A stretch of DNA of 64,000 nucleotides. It comes from Hydrangea macrophylla (lineage: Eukaryota; Streptophyta; Magnoliopsida; Cornales; Hydrangeaceae). The stretch covers positions 97,669,887 to 97,733,886 of the forward strand of contig CM066989.1 of assembly GCA_033977485.1 (NCBI GenBank). The letters are read 5' to 3'. Both the position numbers and the translations under genes were made by a program. This document shows, piece after piece, positions 37,001-48,266 of the stretch (the stretch's first letter is position 1; each line of letters opens with the position of its first letter). The notes beneath the pieces were generated by a model. It was given only the letters and a program-made list of their open reading frames with translations. It did not search any database and was not told where the DNA came from.

Positions 37001-37410
37001 AATCCAGTTCTGCAGAGCTGGATTGATCGGGCCTCTAGCCGTGGATCGATTTGGGTCTTCTGGGAACTTTTTGCCCATTTTGTTAAATCGGATTGATCCG
37101 GGAATAAAGGACGGATCGATCCGCCCCTATAAATCCTGACTGACAACTTTTACTGAAACAAGTATAACTCTTTCTAGAAAATTCAAATTTGTGCACCGTT
37201 TTCTGTATTGGAATCGGGACTCAAAGAGCTATCTTTTTATATAAAATTTTACCATATTTTATTAATGATCATATTTCCCTTTGGCTATTTTGTCACAACA
37301 AAATTCTTTTGTGTTAACTAATTCATGTTTTCTTGCTAATTAGTATAGTTTGAGCACTTGTAGCATTGTTACGCATGTCCTAATCCACCCAAAGCGAGTT
37401 GGGGTTGACA
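34018..37410 (+). repeat. 3' LTR of R2, with truncated LTR R6 inserted
   Basis: It starts TGTAAAACATGTACCC (5' copy: TGTAACACCCGTACCC) and ends GGGGTTGACA. It aligns with 5301-8741 except for R6 (35358-36618) and the missing MITE. It carries four GGATCGATCC-type words (37021-37125) before TATAAA, one more than the 5' LTR. The empty MITE site is at about 37250-37265. Confidence 0.88.
35358..36618 (+). mobile_element. R6: truncated LTR of another gypsy family inside the R2 3' LTR
   Basis: Relative to the sister LTR, about 1.26 kb starting TGTAACACCACTATTTTCC replaces about 125 to 145 bases (matching about 6640-6770). The left end looks like a true LTR start. The right end lacks the usual CA terminus, so the 3' part was lost with some R2 DNA. 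It has a TATA box TATAAAA at 35618 preceded by GAGCGCTTGAGCC and GCAAGCGCTCGAG type palindromes (35525-35572). No coding frame is supported. Confidence 0.65.
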
Positions 37411-37475
37411 GTTTTGCTCACCCCAAAATTGCTCACCTTATGCTCATCTTCCTCTCTCATTGGCTAATGCAGTGG
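37411..37475. mobile_element. Remnant of a small MITE, the target of R2
   Basis: GTTTTGCTCACCCCAAAATT and the following bases to AATGCAGTGG closely resemble the inner part of each foldback arm (7690-7840 and about 8130-8270). With GAGTGCAGTTTT left of R2, they rebuild one small terminal-inverted-repeat element split by R2. Confidence 0.6.
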
Positions 37476-38164
37476 AGTCCAGTAGTCTCAGAGATATTGA
37501 GAGACATCTAAAAAAATATAATTATCTGCATATTGGATGTATACAAGTTGCATTCAAACCATTGACTTTGGCAAGTCTTAATGCTAGCACCCTTGCATAT
37601 CTTAGAGATGCTAGATGCTTAGATTTTCTTCCATCTTTAATGGGCATTATTCAAACTAGTCTATGTCATGGACCAGTTTATTTTAATGCGTATCTGAATT
37701 TAACTCTGTCTTTAACAGATAGAAATCTTTTTGAAGCTACTTCTTTACAGATTCAAGCTTAGGGATATAATTTTCTTCCTGGATTTGACACTATTGCTGT
37801 CATTTATCGGATACATTACAAAGTATTGAATACTTTATGTCCCAATGCTATCCTACATAGCATGCTTGGAAAGACTATTGTCATAGATAGCAATAGTTTA
37901 ACTACTAATGTGGTAGTCCCTCGTCTAATAAAATGGGAAGACATAAATTTTCCCACAGAATGGACTGTTCCCAATACTGTTCCTCCACAAGAAATAATGG
38001 ATAGTATTGTTGACCAAATTATCCAAAATGTTGATGGAGATGCTGAAGTAGCATTTGCTCCTAATCAGATTAGCAGATTATCTCTTACTAGGAGTGTAGA
38101 CAACCCTATTTTGACCGAACTATTAAACATGGGGGATTTACCTCTAGAAATCAATGATAAATAA
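37470..38164 (+). pseudogene. Endogenous caulimovirid (pararetrovirus) movement-protein fragment
   Basis: A single plus-strand frame is open from about 37460 to the stop at 38162-38164, broken only by TAG at 37760-37762. It carries hallmarks of the 30K-type movement protein of plant pararetroviruses: an IQVAFKPLT segment, a Leu-Arg-Asp-Ala-Arg block, a HGPVYFNAYLNLTLSL segment and, after the stop, a Gly-Tyr-Asn-Phe-Leu-Pro-Gly and Tyr-Lys block. In a living virus this protein widens plasmodesmata for cell-to-cell spread. The N-terminus is cut at the small MITE, and no coat, RT or RNase H domain follows, so only a relic remains. Florendovirus or petuvirus-like origin is plausible, but I cannot assign the genus. 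Confidence 0.8.
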
Positions 38165-40463
38165 TATCCCTACGATTTTCTTCAAGTTCATCGCTTCGAC
38201 TTCTGAAAAACTTGAAGTTCCCAAACCTTGCTCCTAATACCCCTAGATTTGGCCAATCACTGACCCATCTGTCTCGAGCTCATTGGATCATGGGTTACTT
38301 TCTAAAAAAAGAATAGATTAAATAATAATAATGATATTTTCTAAAAATAACATTGTTTCCCACATTTTTAGATTCAAAAAAAAAAAAAAAAAAGGAAAAA
38401 TATTTTATTTGGAGACTCATATACTTAATTTGGATTTAAAATGAAAAATGTGTTATACATATATATATATATATATATATATAAAAGAAAAGGAAAATAA
38501 TTAAAAAAAAAAGTATCCTATGTGATTTGGAGAGTTAGAAATTCCTTGGTATATTCCTAACCCAAGTAAATACCCAAAGAGCCCTTTCTTGGGCACCAAT
38601 CTTCCATGTGCTTTAAAGATGCTCTAGAATGTTCCTTTATTGTACCCAACTTAAATGCCTTTCAAGTTCCTTGGAATTACATAGAAGTGTCATTGAGAGT
38701 TAGAGATATCATAGAATATTCCTTTCTTCCTAACCCACCCCAAATTGACCTATCTACCCTTATCTTAGCCACCAAATCAAAGTCTACAAAAGCTCATTGC
38801 TCTCATTAGGGTAAAAGGTTGATACTTGAATTATATAGAGATATATTGAGAGAGCTCTAGAGAAAAAGATAGAGAGGGAAACTCCACCAAAGCTCTACCC
38901 AATTCACACAAGTCATCAAATCACTATTAAAGGAGCTTGAAGCTTGATGAATAAGAAGAAGAAAAGCTTGTGGAATTCAACATCTCTACAAATTCCGAGA
39001 AGATCTAGGGATAAATCCTTAAGCCAACTTGTTATATGTGTGTATTTTGCATAATTTTTCATTTTGGTTCAGTAAATCCTCTGTCAGATTTTAATCAATG
39101 AATTTTTATAAACTCATGATCCATTCAATTAAGGTGAAACCAATTGGAGGTTGTCCCTAACACATAGATCTACCACATCATTTTCTATTTTGTCTTAATT
39201 ATGTGGTTAGGTTGGTTTGATCTTATGATTTGTGAACTAGTCACTCTCTGTCCAGAATTTCAGAACTATGAACTCGTTTTAAATTGATTAGATCAGAGCC
39301 TTAAACAGGCACTTTGAACTTCAAATTATTTTTTTTCTATGAAGTTAAATGTGTTAATAAGATCCTCTAAAATGATTGAATTGATTTAGATATGTGTACT
39401 ATTTTTAAAAAATCATACAAAATCTCTATACAGAGAGTTGACAAAAATTTTGAGTGATGTCTGGTTTTGGTCCAATTCCTAGAGATTGGACCGTAATTTT
39501 GTTTTGTGTTAGAAACTAGACTCACAGAGGCATCTTGTGTTCAAAAATCATTAAGATCAAACCTGGGAACTATGCTTTTCGTATTTTTAAAGTCTGGTCT
39601 GCTCTGTTCTCTATAATTCCTGGAATTCTATTACAGATTTGATAAACTTTGTAAATGGTGATCCAAATGTTTTTTCTATGACCTAAGACTTAAACCATGT
39701 TTTGAACAATGTTTATTAAGCTTAAATCCAGAGGCTAAATGGTCCAAATCAATGAATGATTCATAGTTTGTTCTTGTTCATGTTCATGCATTCATTATCA
39801 TCACATATGTATTAATTCTTCTAATTTAGGACATTATTTTATATTGTGATAAGCCAAAATTGGTTGAGCCTAGTCATCGATTCCTTTTAATCATGTTGAG
39901 ATTGTATCATCTCTATATAGACATTACATTGGCTCCTAGTTGAGACTTGTATATCTATAGAGATGTTGTGATTTTAACAAATTGGAAAGAATTCATGATT
40001 TTTCCAACTTTTCCCATTTTTGTTAAATTTAGGCTAAAATTGAGTATAATATTTAGGATTAGATATTATATTATGTTCAAAGTATGTGGACTAACCATTA
40101 TTTTGTAGCACTATTAAGGTATGGCTCCTTGAACCACCCTTGTTTTTTTTATTTTTTATTTTTTTGTTTCTTGATTTTATTGACTTTTCGACTTCATGTG
40201 CGACACCTCAGATTAGGGTTTTCCTTATCTGTATATGTGTTAGAGACTCTTTTCTAGGTTTTCTATTTGTATGCATGCATTACATGATTCTTATTTCACG
40301 ACTGGATCCCGGGTAAGTTCTCTTGTTCCTTATTTGCATATCATTTTTGCTTGCCAGTTGAGCTATGTGGTCTTGTATACCGTTTTATCGTTAGCAATCT
40401 TGCACCATTTTTAACATGCTTTTGGAATGTACATACATACGTATTAGTTGAGGGCATGCTTAG
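38165..40463. other. Unassigned region with LTR-like features
   Basis: No gene is supported; the 67-codon frame at 38606 has no motif. The region holds an A-run (about 38376-38393), an AT dinucleotide repeat (about 38458-38482) and a stretch at 38800-39000 with TATA-like and GA-rich early-transcript character like that of plant LTRs. I could not find matching ends or a sister copy, so a decayed solo LTR is only a guess. Confidence 0.35.
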
Positions 40464-42917
40464 TGTCGCGCCCGTGCCCTCTAGACAGGCCAGTTGTCGT
40501 GGGTCCGATTTTCTGAAAGTAGGTAAAATGCAACGAATGTTTATTGGGATTGGTGAAAAGAGTATGGTAGGGCCCATTTGAAATGTTCAGAGTTGCCACC
40601 TAACATTTGGGTCTTAGGACCCCTACAAAGATAATTAAAGTAATCATCTTTGACTTTTTTTAAAAAAGGAAAATTTTAAGAAAAGTGGGCCCTTTAAAAG
40701 TGTGACTCTGAATAGACATGCGAAAAGTAGAGATTTTGAGATGGGTTCAGGAACTCGATTATGTTGAGGGAAGGTGTTAGACACCCTCAAAGAATCCGCG
40801 CAAGCACGGTTGCCGATTCTAGTGGTTTTCATGAGAATGGGGCATAAGTGAAAGATAATAGAGTATGAGTATGTACAAGAAATTGAAAAAGATGCGGTTA
40901 TGGCCGCACCCAAGTGAGGGGTGCATACGTATCTCAAGTCGAGAATCAGGCTGTACGTAGTTCTATGCCTTGTATATGTGTGAATGTGTGCATGTGTTTT
41001 GAAAATGTTGGTCGATCTAAACCATGCGAGTGTGAAGTAGTGTCTTGATCGAATGATGGTGTAGCTAGGAACTTTAACCTGTGCAGTGTAGTCCTAGACT
41101 TGAACCTTTGAAGAGGTACTGAGTTTTAAAAAGTGATTTGAGTGAAAATTGGTGTAGCTAGGAACTTTAACCTGTGTAGTGTAGTCCTAGACTTTAAGCT
41201 TGAAAAGTGGAGGAGATCAACCGTGCGAATGATGAGTACTGTGCCCAAGTTTCCTTTTGTCAAAGCTATTGATTAACTTGATGGAAAAGGCCCTTTTTGG
41301 GGTATGTGAGAAAAATGTTTTTTGATTTATTTTTTGTCTTTTTTGTTTTTATGCCAGAAGGAAGGGTTGGTGCCCAACTTTAAGAAACATGAGAAAATGC
41401 ATGTAGGATAAGAAAACTTACCTAACTTTACCTGCGTCACTTGAAAATCTAGAGCAAGGGAAGCATTTGAGTTTATTGAATGATGCACATCTTTTTTTGG
41501 TATTTTCTTTTCATTCTTCTTTTTCTTTTTCTTTTTTTTTTCTTCAGAAGAAAGGGTCGGTGCCCAAATGACTGAAAATAGATTTTTTTTTTATATTTTT
41601 ATTTTTATGCCGGAAGTAAGGGTCAGTGCCCTTTAAGAATGATTTGACTTACCTGTCCTATATGTGCTATTTGCAGATTCCAAGCAAAGGTGGCATTGGA
41701 GTTTTATTTTGAGAAAGTCCATTTTGGTATTTTTCTTTTTGTCTTCTTTTTTTGTATTTTTTATTTTATACCAGAAGAAAGAGACGGTGCCCAAATGAAA
41801 TAAAAGAGATTATGAAGTGTGTTTAGGATAAGAAGACTTACCTTTTAAGATCTCCGAATGCAAAGGTGGCTGTGGAGTCCGATTGGTCTTCTCTTTCTTT
41901 TTATCATTCTATTTATGTGAATTAAGCAATCCTTCTTATTTAGGCATGGATTTTCGTATTAGAAAACTGCATACTTCCTGGTAAAACATAGGTCTCCATA
42001 TTAGCAACTGCGTCATCCCCAGTAGAGCATGACTCTACGTATTAGAAAACACGCAAGATCTCTTTATTGGGAACCATGTAATCCCGAGTCAGGCGTGATT
42101 TTTGTATTGTAAACCAAGTAATTCCGAGTATGACGTGGAGTTCTTTATTTGTTTATTTTTATATTTTGATTATCAAGCAAGAATAAGGATTATATGCACA
42201 AGATAAAAAGAAAAGTTTGAATAAAAACCTGAGTTAATAAAGGAACTCGAGAAATCGGCTATAACATTGATGGTAGGTGATTGGGATGTTGGGGGATGAT
42301 TTGAGGTGTTATGATGACGGTGAGGTGACAATGAGGTATGTTGATGAGAATTGTGGTGAAATGGTAGTTAAGTGATGATTGTAGTGATGGTTTTGATGGT
42401 GGTGGTTAGAAGGTGTGAAATAATGGTAGAGAAAATAGAAACTCTTTTTTTTGTGGTTTTTTTCGTATTTAATGATGAAGTGAGGGAGGTGGAGAGGAAG
42501 ATGTGGGAGATATGGGGGGATGTATAGAGATGGTTTTTTTTTTTTCCGTGGTTTCTTCCCCCTCCCTTTCCTCTGCCAAATGGTTTACATTTATCGGCCA
42601 ACACATATCAAATGGGAACTTGTTTTTTTTTTTTTTTTTTTTGTTTTATATGCTTTGTTTGTATTTCTTTTCTTTTGTTTTTTTTTCTTTTATTTGATTC
42701 CACCGGGGGAATGTCTCCAATGATTTATGGAGGATGAGAAATAATCATCTGTGGTAGGGTGCATGTGGAATTTTTGACCTTTTGACCCCATAGTTTTTGA
42801 CTTGCAATATCTCTTCCATTTGAGGTCAGATTGGGATGATTCAAAAAACGACAGTGTCGTGTCAACGAGCACTTTATTTTTGAAATGATTGGGTTAGGCA
42901 AAAATGGTGTATCTACA
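40464..42917 (-). repeat. 3' LTR of R7
   Basis: On the minus strand it runs from TGTAGATACACC (42917) to GGGCGCGACA (40464), 2454 bases. Internal repeats include GCCGGAAG(G/T)AAGGGTCRGTGCCC (four copies, 41350-41800) and GAACTTTAACCTGTGCAGTG (about 41065-41190). T-runs lie near 42530 and 42625. The G/K-rich ORF at 42604-42368 recurs in the sister LTR with a different frame outcome and is not a gene. Confidence 0.85.
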
Positions 42918-42934
42918 ACTACCCCCTCTTTATC
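42918..42934 (-). other. Polypurine tract of R7
   Basis: The minus strand reads GATAAAGAGGGGGTAGT directly upstream of the 3' LTR start. Confidence 0.75.
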
Positions 42935-43490
42935 ATGTTTTGCGAAGCAAATCGTGACAAAGATAAGGAGACACCCATTTTTGCCTCAACTCTTTCTTGA
43001 ATTTTTGCTTTTTTTTTTTTATAATGAGAAGCATGTACAAGAATATGAATGATCTCAAAGTCTGTTCGAGATCTCACGTATCTTATGTAGAGAAGAATCA
43101 TATCGAGCGTAGTTCAAATGAGTGACGCCATGATTGGCGAGGAGTGAAGTGATGTGCCAGAGTAGGGAAGTGAGTGGTGTGCTAAGGTGGTAGATGATAA
43201 TTGGGAGTATTTTCAGGTTAGACAGATGGCTCCGCTTGGGATTGAGAGTGTTACCAGAATGGGCAAACGACCCTGTTGGGAATTCATGTGAGAGTTAAAT
43301 AAAAGAGGGATGGTGAAGTTGAGAAATGCGTAACTGTGTAATCTCAAGCTCTAACCGAAAATGTAGTAAAGTAAGAGTATGGTCAAGCTCGCTGAGCTGC
43401 CTACATATCTCCAACGAGGAAAATCAGACCGAGCATAGTTCACGTGAGTGACGCCGTGACTGGGAAAGAGTGGAATGATGAAGAGGACTC
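42935..43490. other. R7 interior next to the 3' LTR
   Basis: Non-coding. The phrase GTAGTTCAAATGAGTGACGCC (about 43110) recurs as ATAGTTCACGTGAGTGACGCC near 43435. A related TACGTATCTCAAGT...GTACGTAGTTC phrase also lies in both R7 LTRs (near 40927 and 62297). Confidence 0.55.
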
Positions 43491-43494
43491 GATT

Positions 43495-44500
43495 TTAGGG
43501 TAATGAAGAACAAAATGCCACGTGGGGCGTGATTGCTATGAGATAAGATATGCGAATGATAAAATGTGATATTTGTGATTGCCATAGAGATTTGAGACGA
43601 GAACAAAATGCCACGTGTGTTGTGATTGTTGCAGTGATTTGAGGTAAGAGAAGCAAAATGCCACGTGGGACATGATTGTTGTGGATATAGAGTGGCAAAA
43701 TGCGATAAGTGTGATTGCTGTGAAGATGAGAGAGTGAAATGCCACGCGGGGCATGATTGTTGCGAGAATAGCAAAATTCGATACAGGTGATTACCCTGGA
43801 AATAAGATCAGTAGAATGCGATACGCATGACTGTTGAGGATATGAGCAAACAAAATGCCACATGGGGCGTGATTGCTTGTGAGGGGTCGAGAGCAAAATG
43901 CCACTTTAGGCGTGATTGTTGTGGATATATGAGAGCGAAATGCCACGTGGGACATAATCGCCGTGAGATAAGAGAGTGCCAAAATGCGATACATGTGATT
44001 GCCATGAAGATGAGGGGTGACAGCAACAAAATCTAATATGGGTGATTGCTGTAGAGGTAAGATCAGCAAAATGCAATACGCGTGACCACTGAGGGAATGA
44101 GAAAGCAAAATGCCCCGTGGGGTGTGATTGCTGTGAGAATTCGAGAGCAAAATGCCACAAGGGGCATGATTGCTGTAAAGATAAAAAAAATGAGAAGAGC
44201 AAAATGCCACGTGGGGCGTGATTGCTATGGATATAGACTGGCAAAATGCGATACATGTGATTGTCTTAAGGATATGGAGAGCAAAAGCCATGTAGTGCGT
44301 GATCGCTGTAAGATAGGAGAGTAAAATACAACATAGGGCGTGATTGCTGTAGGATATACACGGGCAAAATGCGATACGCGTGATTGCTATGAAGATATGA
44401 GAAAGCAAAATGCCATGTGGGGTGTGATCGTTGTGGGATAGGAGAGAAAATGGCATATAGGGCATGATTGCTATAGAGCGCGGGATAGTAAGAGAAATAC
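43495..44500. repeat. About 1 kb array of 40 to 48 bp units with G-boxes
   Basis: Roughly twenty units read AGCAAAATGCCACGTGGGGC then GTGATTGCTGTGAG on the plus strand. They are interleaved with a second type containing AAAATGCGATACGTGTGATTG. At least five units keep the palindrome CACGTG (near 43520, 43611, 43656, 43942 and 44206); others have one-step changes such as CACATG or CATGTG. The array is open in several frames on both strands, which explains the long repetitive ORFs here, including a 246-codon one. Confidence 0.85.
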
Positions 44501-44824
44501 CTGATGCTTGATGATATGGCCAGAACGCCACTTGATGGGCTTATACTTGATGCTGAATGATATGAACAGGATGCCCCTTGACGAAATCATACTTGAGACT
44601 AGAGGAGGTGAACAGGATGCCCCTTGACGAACTTACACCTGAGACTGGATGAGATGAACTTGGTGATCCCGAGTATGGGACATACTTCTTGATGATCTGT
44701 AGAGGCGAGGTTGACATGTAGATCTGAGCTGAGGGGTTGTTGTAGAATTGGTGAGCCAGAGTAAAGGTTGTATAAAGTGGGGGTTTTGGAGGTATGCTGG
44801 GCCAGTGGTGAGGCTTTTGGAGCT
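44501..44824. other. R7 interior between the array and R8
   Basis: Non-coding, with a twofold repeat of AACAGGATGCCCCTTGACGA (about 44565 and 44610). Nothing else is recognised. Confidence 0.5.
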
Positions 44825-44829
44825 ATGTT

Positions 44830-47103
44830 TGTAATACCCTGTATTTCTGTAATGTATTATACGAATAAGACCTTGTATGCTTCTTTCAATACTTGTATGA
44901 GCTTAGCCTTACCTTTGGTATAATCTGGATAACAATCGATTGGCACCAATCAATTGCCTTATCTTGGATACCAACCGATTGCCACTTATACCAATCGATT
45001 GGAGCATTTAATACCTATCACCAATCGATTGCCATTCATACCAATCGATTGGCAGCAGCTAGACAGATTTTTTTGCTTTGGCTGGGGTTTGTCCCTATGA
45101 CTACCTATCGCTCTTTATATATCAGTTCATTTCTGCATTTTTGGGGTTTCAAAAATCAGAGAGTGAGAGAGAGAGCCTTGTGTGTATGTTTATACATATA
45201 CTTATATATATGTATATATAAATACATATACATACACATCTACACGCTCGCACACACAAAGAGATAGACTAAAGTGAAAGAAGAAGAGAGAGTAAAGAAG
45301 ACCAGAATAAAGAAGAGAAAGAAGCAGAGAGAGACAGACAGAGAAGGAAGAGAGAGAAGAAGACCACCATTGAAGCCAAGCTTCAAATACACACATCGAA
45401 ACACACCCTTGTGACCTAAGGTGGGTTTTAAACTTACTTGGTAACTTATTATTGATGTTTGAACCTGTTAAGATGAAGAGATGCATAAATCATATATTTC
45501 CCGTTTTATGTTGTCGGACAGTCTTGACTGTGAAGAAGACGAAGTCCCAATCGATTGGGACTTTTCCTAATCAATTGCCATCTTTCATAACCCAATCGAT
45601 TGATATTTTATACAATCGATTTCCATCTTTACGATACCAATCGATTGCCATTTTATACAATCGATTGGAATGGATTGTGATCCAATCGATTGGACTTTTT
45701 GTCAATTGATTGTTACTATTTTATTCCAATTGATTGGACCTCTGACTCAATTGATTGACAGTTGCAGAATATTATTTTCCTTGTTTAATTTATTTTACAA
45801 CTATTTAGTTGTTTATTTATTGTTCAGTATTCCCAGCATGCTTTACTGTTGTAACATAGACGTGATAAAGAGTTAATGCGATGTAGGATTATAGTAACGA
45901 TGAGAATAACGGATAATATATGTGACGTTAGATAATATAATCATTATGAATCTCTTGGAGTTATCGTTCGTTTCATTCAGAGTAGTCAAGCCACATTGGG
46001 ATTGACATGTATCAATGTTAGAGTTGAACTTAAGTAGGTTTGTTGAGATTCAGGAATCTTGCATGGACGGGCCTTGGTCGATCATATGTTCTTAAAAGCG
46101 GAAGGTGTCTACAACTGCGATGAACCGAACCAATAGCCCTAAGATAGGCAGATGATCTAATCATATGTTCTTAAAAGTGGTAGACAGACGAAGGTGTCTA
46201 TGATTGTGGTGGACCATGATCACTGGTAGACGTCGTTAAGTTGTGGCATATAATGATGTACTATTGCTTAAAGCTTTATATCTCTGTAGTGCAGTGAACT
46301 GAGCATATGTTCTTAAAAGTTGGGGATGGACTGACGTGGCATCCGTGGCATGCGGTGGACTGTGCATATATTCTTAAAAGCGGTGAATGGAGCAATGGTG
46401 TATATTTAGAAGTGGACTACTGTCGAGTCTATTCTTCTATCAAAATGTGTTGTCGATCGTGATCTAATAAAGACATTAGTAATTGGATGATGAGTTTGAT
46501 TAAAGGAGCTACTGTCACTGAATTTAATGGTTATCATTCATAACTTATAATAACTTTAATAGTTGATACACTATTAGTATCTAATCCACTCAGCTTTTAT
46601 TAAGCTGACAGCGTTTATACCGCTAGACATCTCTATGTTCCAGCGCATCCTGGTTATGACTATACAAGTGAGGGACCTGCATGCGAGGACTACTATGCCA
46701 GTGATGATGTCCATGTGGAGGATTACCCCGATGGAGGTTAGACCGAAGAAGACTACTACGCCGAGGACTACCTCTATACCAATTGAAGATTAGGCTAGAT
46801 TGTAGTTTAATTAATTATCTTTAATGCTTTCAAGAACTTTTGTAACCATGCATATGCTGCCTTGACATTTGTACTTCCGCTATGTTATATTTGTTTTGAG
46901 ACTCTGATTGTAATAGTTAGTAACTTTTTGTTGACTTTAAGTTATGCTTTAACCAGAAGCTAGATTTCATTCTTGTTATCTTTATTCCTTATTATTGCTT
47001 AGTACTGTGTGGTGTGGACAATCATGTGACTTCACCAGTCGCTGCCTTTGGACCCAAAAAGGAAATTTATTTTTCTCTATTTTTGCCGTTCCAGGGTGTG
47101 ACA
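44830..47103 (+). mobile_element. R8: solo LTR in the R7 interior
   Basis: It starts TGTAATACCCTG and ends CCAGGGTGTGACA, with a perfect target duplication ATGTT at 44825-44829 and 47104-47108. No internal region is present. TTTATATAT at 45113 is a good TATA box followed by GA-rich early transcript. Two clusters of CCAATCGATTGG-type palindromes flank it (44932-45055 and 45545-45765). Four copies of CATATGTTCTTAAAAG-type words lie at 46080-46385. Confidence 0.88.
44932..45765 (+). repeat. CAATCGATTG palindrome clusters in R8
   Basis: Six copies (ACCAATCGATTGG and variants) lie at 44932-45055, directly upstream of the TATA box at 45113, and about ten more at 45545-45765. The core ATCGAT is shared with the clusters in the R2 and R3 LTRs. 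Confidence 0.75.
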
Positions 47104-47108
47104 ATGTT

Positions 47109-48266
47109 GGGCCAGTAGTGAGGTTTCTGGAAGTATGTTTGGTCAGTGGTTAGGATTTTGGAAGTATATTGGGCCAGTGGTGCGTGTTCTCCTTACAAGG
47201 ATGATAGAAGTATTAGGACCAGTTGCCCCTGTTACAAAAGATATGCATTTTCTGCTATAGTGTAAAGTATGAATGATTTTTTGTTTTTGTTTTTTTTGTT
47301 TGAATGCAATGTTATGCTATGTACAGAGTATTTACAAAAGTGTTTGATGCATGAGTTTATCATCTGCGAAAGAATGTTCATAAGTTAGTGGATATTGTCT
47401 GTCTTGTTGCTTGTTGGAACACGAAAAGACAACGTATTTTGACTGTATGAGCTCAGTGCCCCAGTATTCGGTGAATGGCCAGTCCTTGTCTGTATTTGCT
47501 GTGTTAACAGTTTTGCCATAGTCTTGATTTTTACTCATAGTGCCTTTTTTTTTTTAGGTTTTCACTACTCTCGTTAGACTATCTTGAACTTGACGGTATA
47601 AGATGGCCCATGTCTTTGAAATGATGCAAAAGTTTGATTTAATGAATTCAACAAGACTTGTGTCAATCAGAGTGGACTTTTAGTGGGTTGTATTGTAGGC
47701 CAGGGTCATGGGTTAAGAAATGAAGGATCGCATGAAGGCTCAAAATTTTTTTATTTAATTTTTTTTTTGAAAGGTTGACTGGAATGCCTGAGATTACCTT
47801 ATGCTCTGTTTTTTTTTTCTTTTGCATGCCCCAGTCTAGTATGGGGTGAGTATTGTGGAGTAAAATGTGACTTAGGGAAGAATTGCCCCAGTTTGAAGTG
47901 AGTATCCAAGTCGGATAGTATTTTGAGGATTTGTTTCCAGCTTCTGTATTGAGCTCTCTATTTTTCCCTTTTTCTTTTGCCAAGCTTCTTTTCTTTTCTT
48001 TTCTTTTTGTATTGCCCCAGTGTGGGGGTGATCCTCAGAATTTGAAGAGAAGTTTTCATTGTATGGCTCAAGTGGGCTAGTAAGTGGATAATAGTGTTTG
48101 GATAGCTGAAATGATTGCCTCTTGTCATTTTTACATAAGTCTTGTTAGATTTTAGAAATCATATATGGGCAACATGAGAATGTGCAATGTCATGAAGAGC
48201 AATAGGCTACCCCAGTTAATACTTGATCGATATGTAATACACCTTGACTTTGGATCTGAGGTATCC
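47109..48266. other. R7 interior between R8 and R9
   Basis: No gene is supported; small minus-strand frames have no motif. TGCCCCAGT-type phrases recur (near 47456, 47827, 47885 and 48014), and CCAGTGGTNAGG-type phrases occur beside R8. T-runs are common. Confidence 0.5.

Larger units (their letters stand above)
5301..37410 (+). mobile_element. R2: plus-strand Tekay-like Ty3/gypsy element, expanded to 32 kb by nested insertions
   Basis: Both LTRs are present (5301-8741 and 34018-37410), with a perfect 5-base target duplication GTTTT at 5296-5300 and 37411-37415. The order is PBS, gag with zinc knuckles, protease, RT, RNase H, [copia R3 nest], integrase, chromodomain-like tail, purine tract, LTR, which is Ty3/gypsy order. 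The C-terminal tail ending in a VEEATWE motif suggests the Tekay/Del chromovirus clade. All coding parts are broken. Without the nested DNA the element would be about 9 to 10 kb. Confidence 0.92.

Noticed and set aside
43791..44531. 246-codon minus-strand ORF of repeated HGILLSH / ITRIAFC-like segments
   Set aside because: It is a by-product of the 40-48 bp array: several frames on both strands are open over the same repeats, and the units differ by indels.
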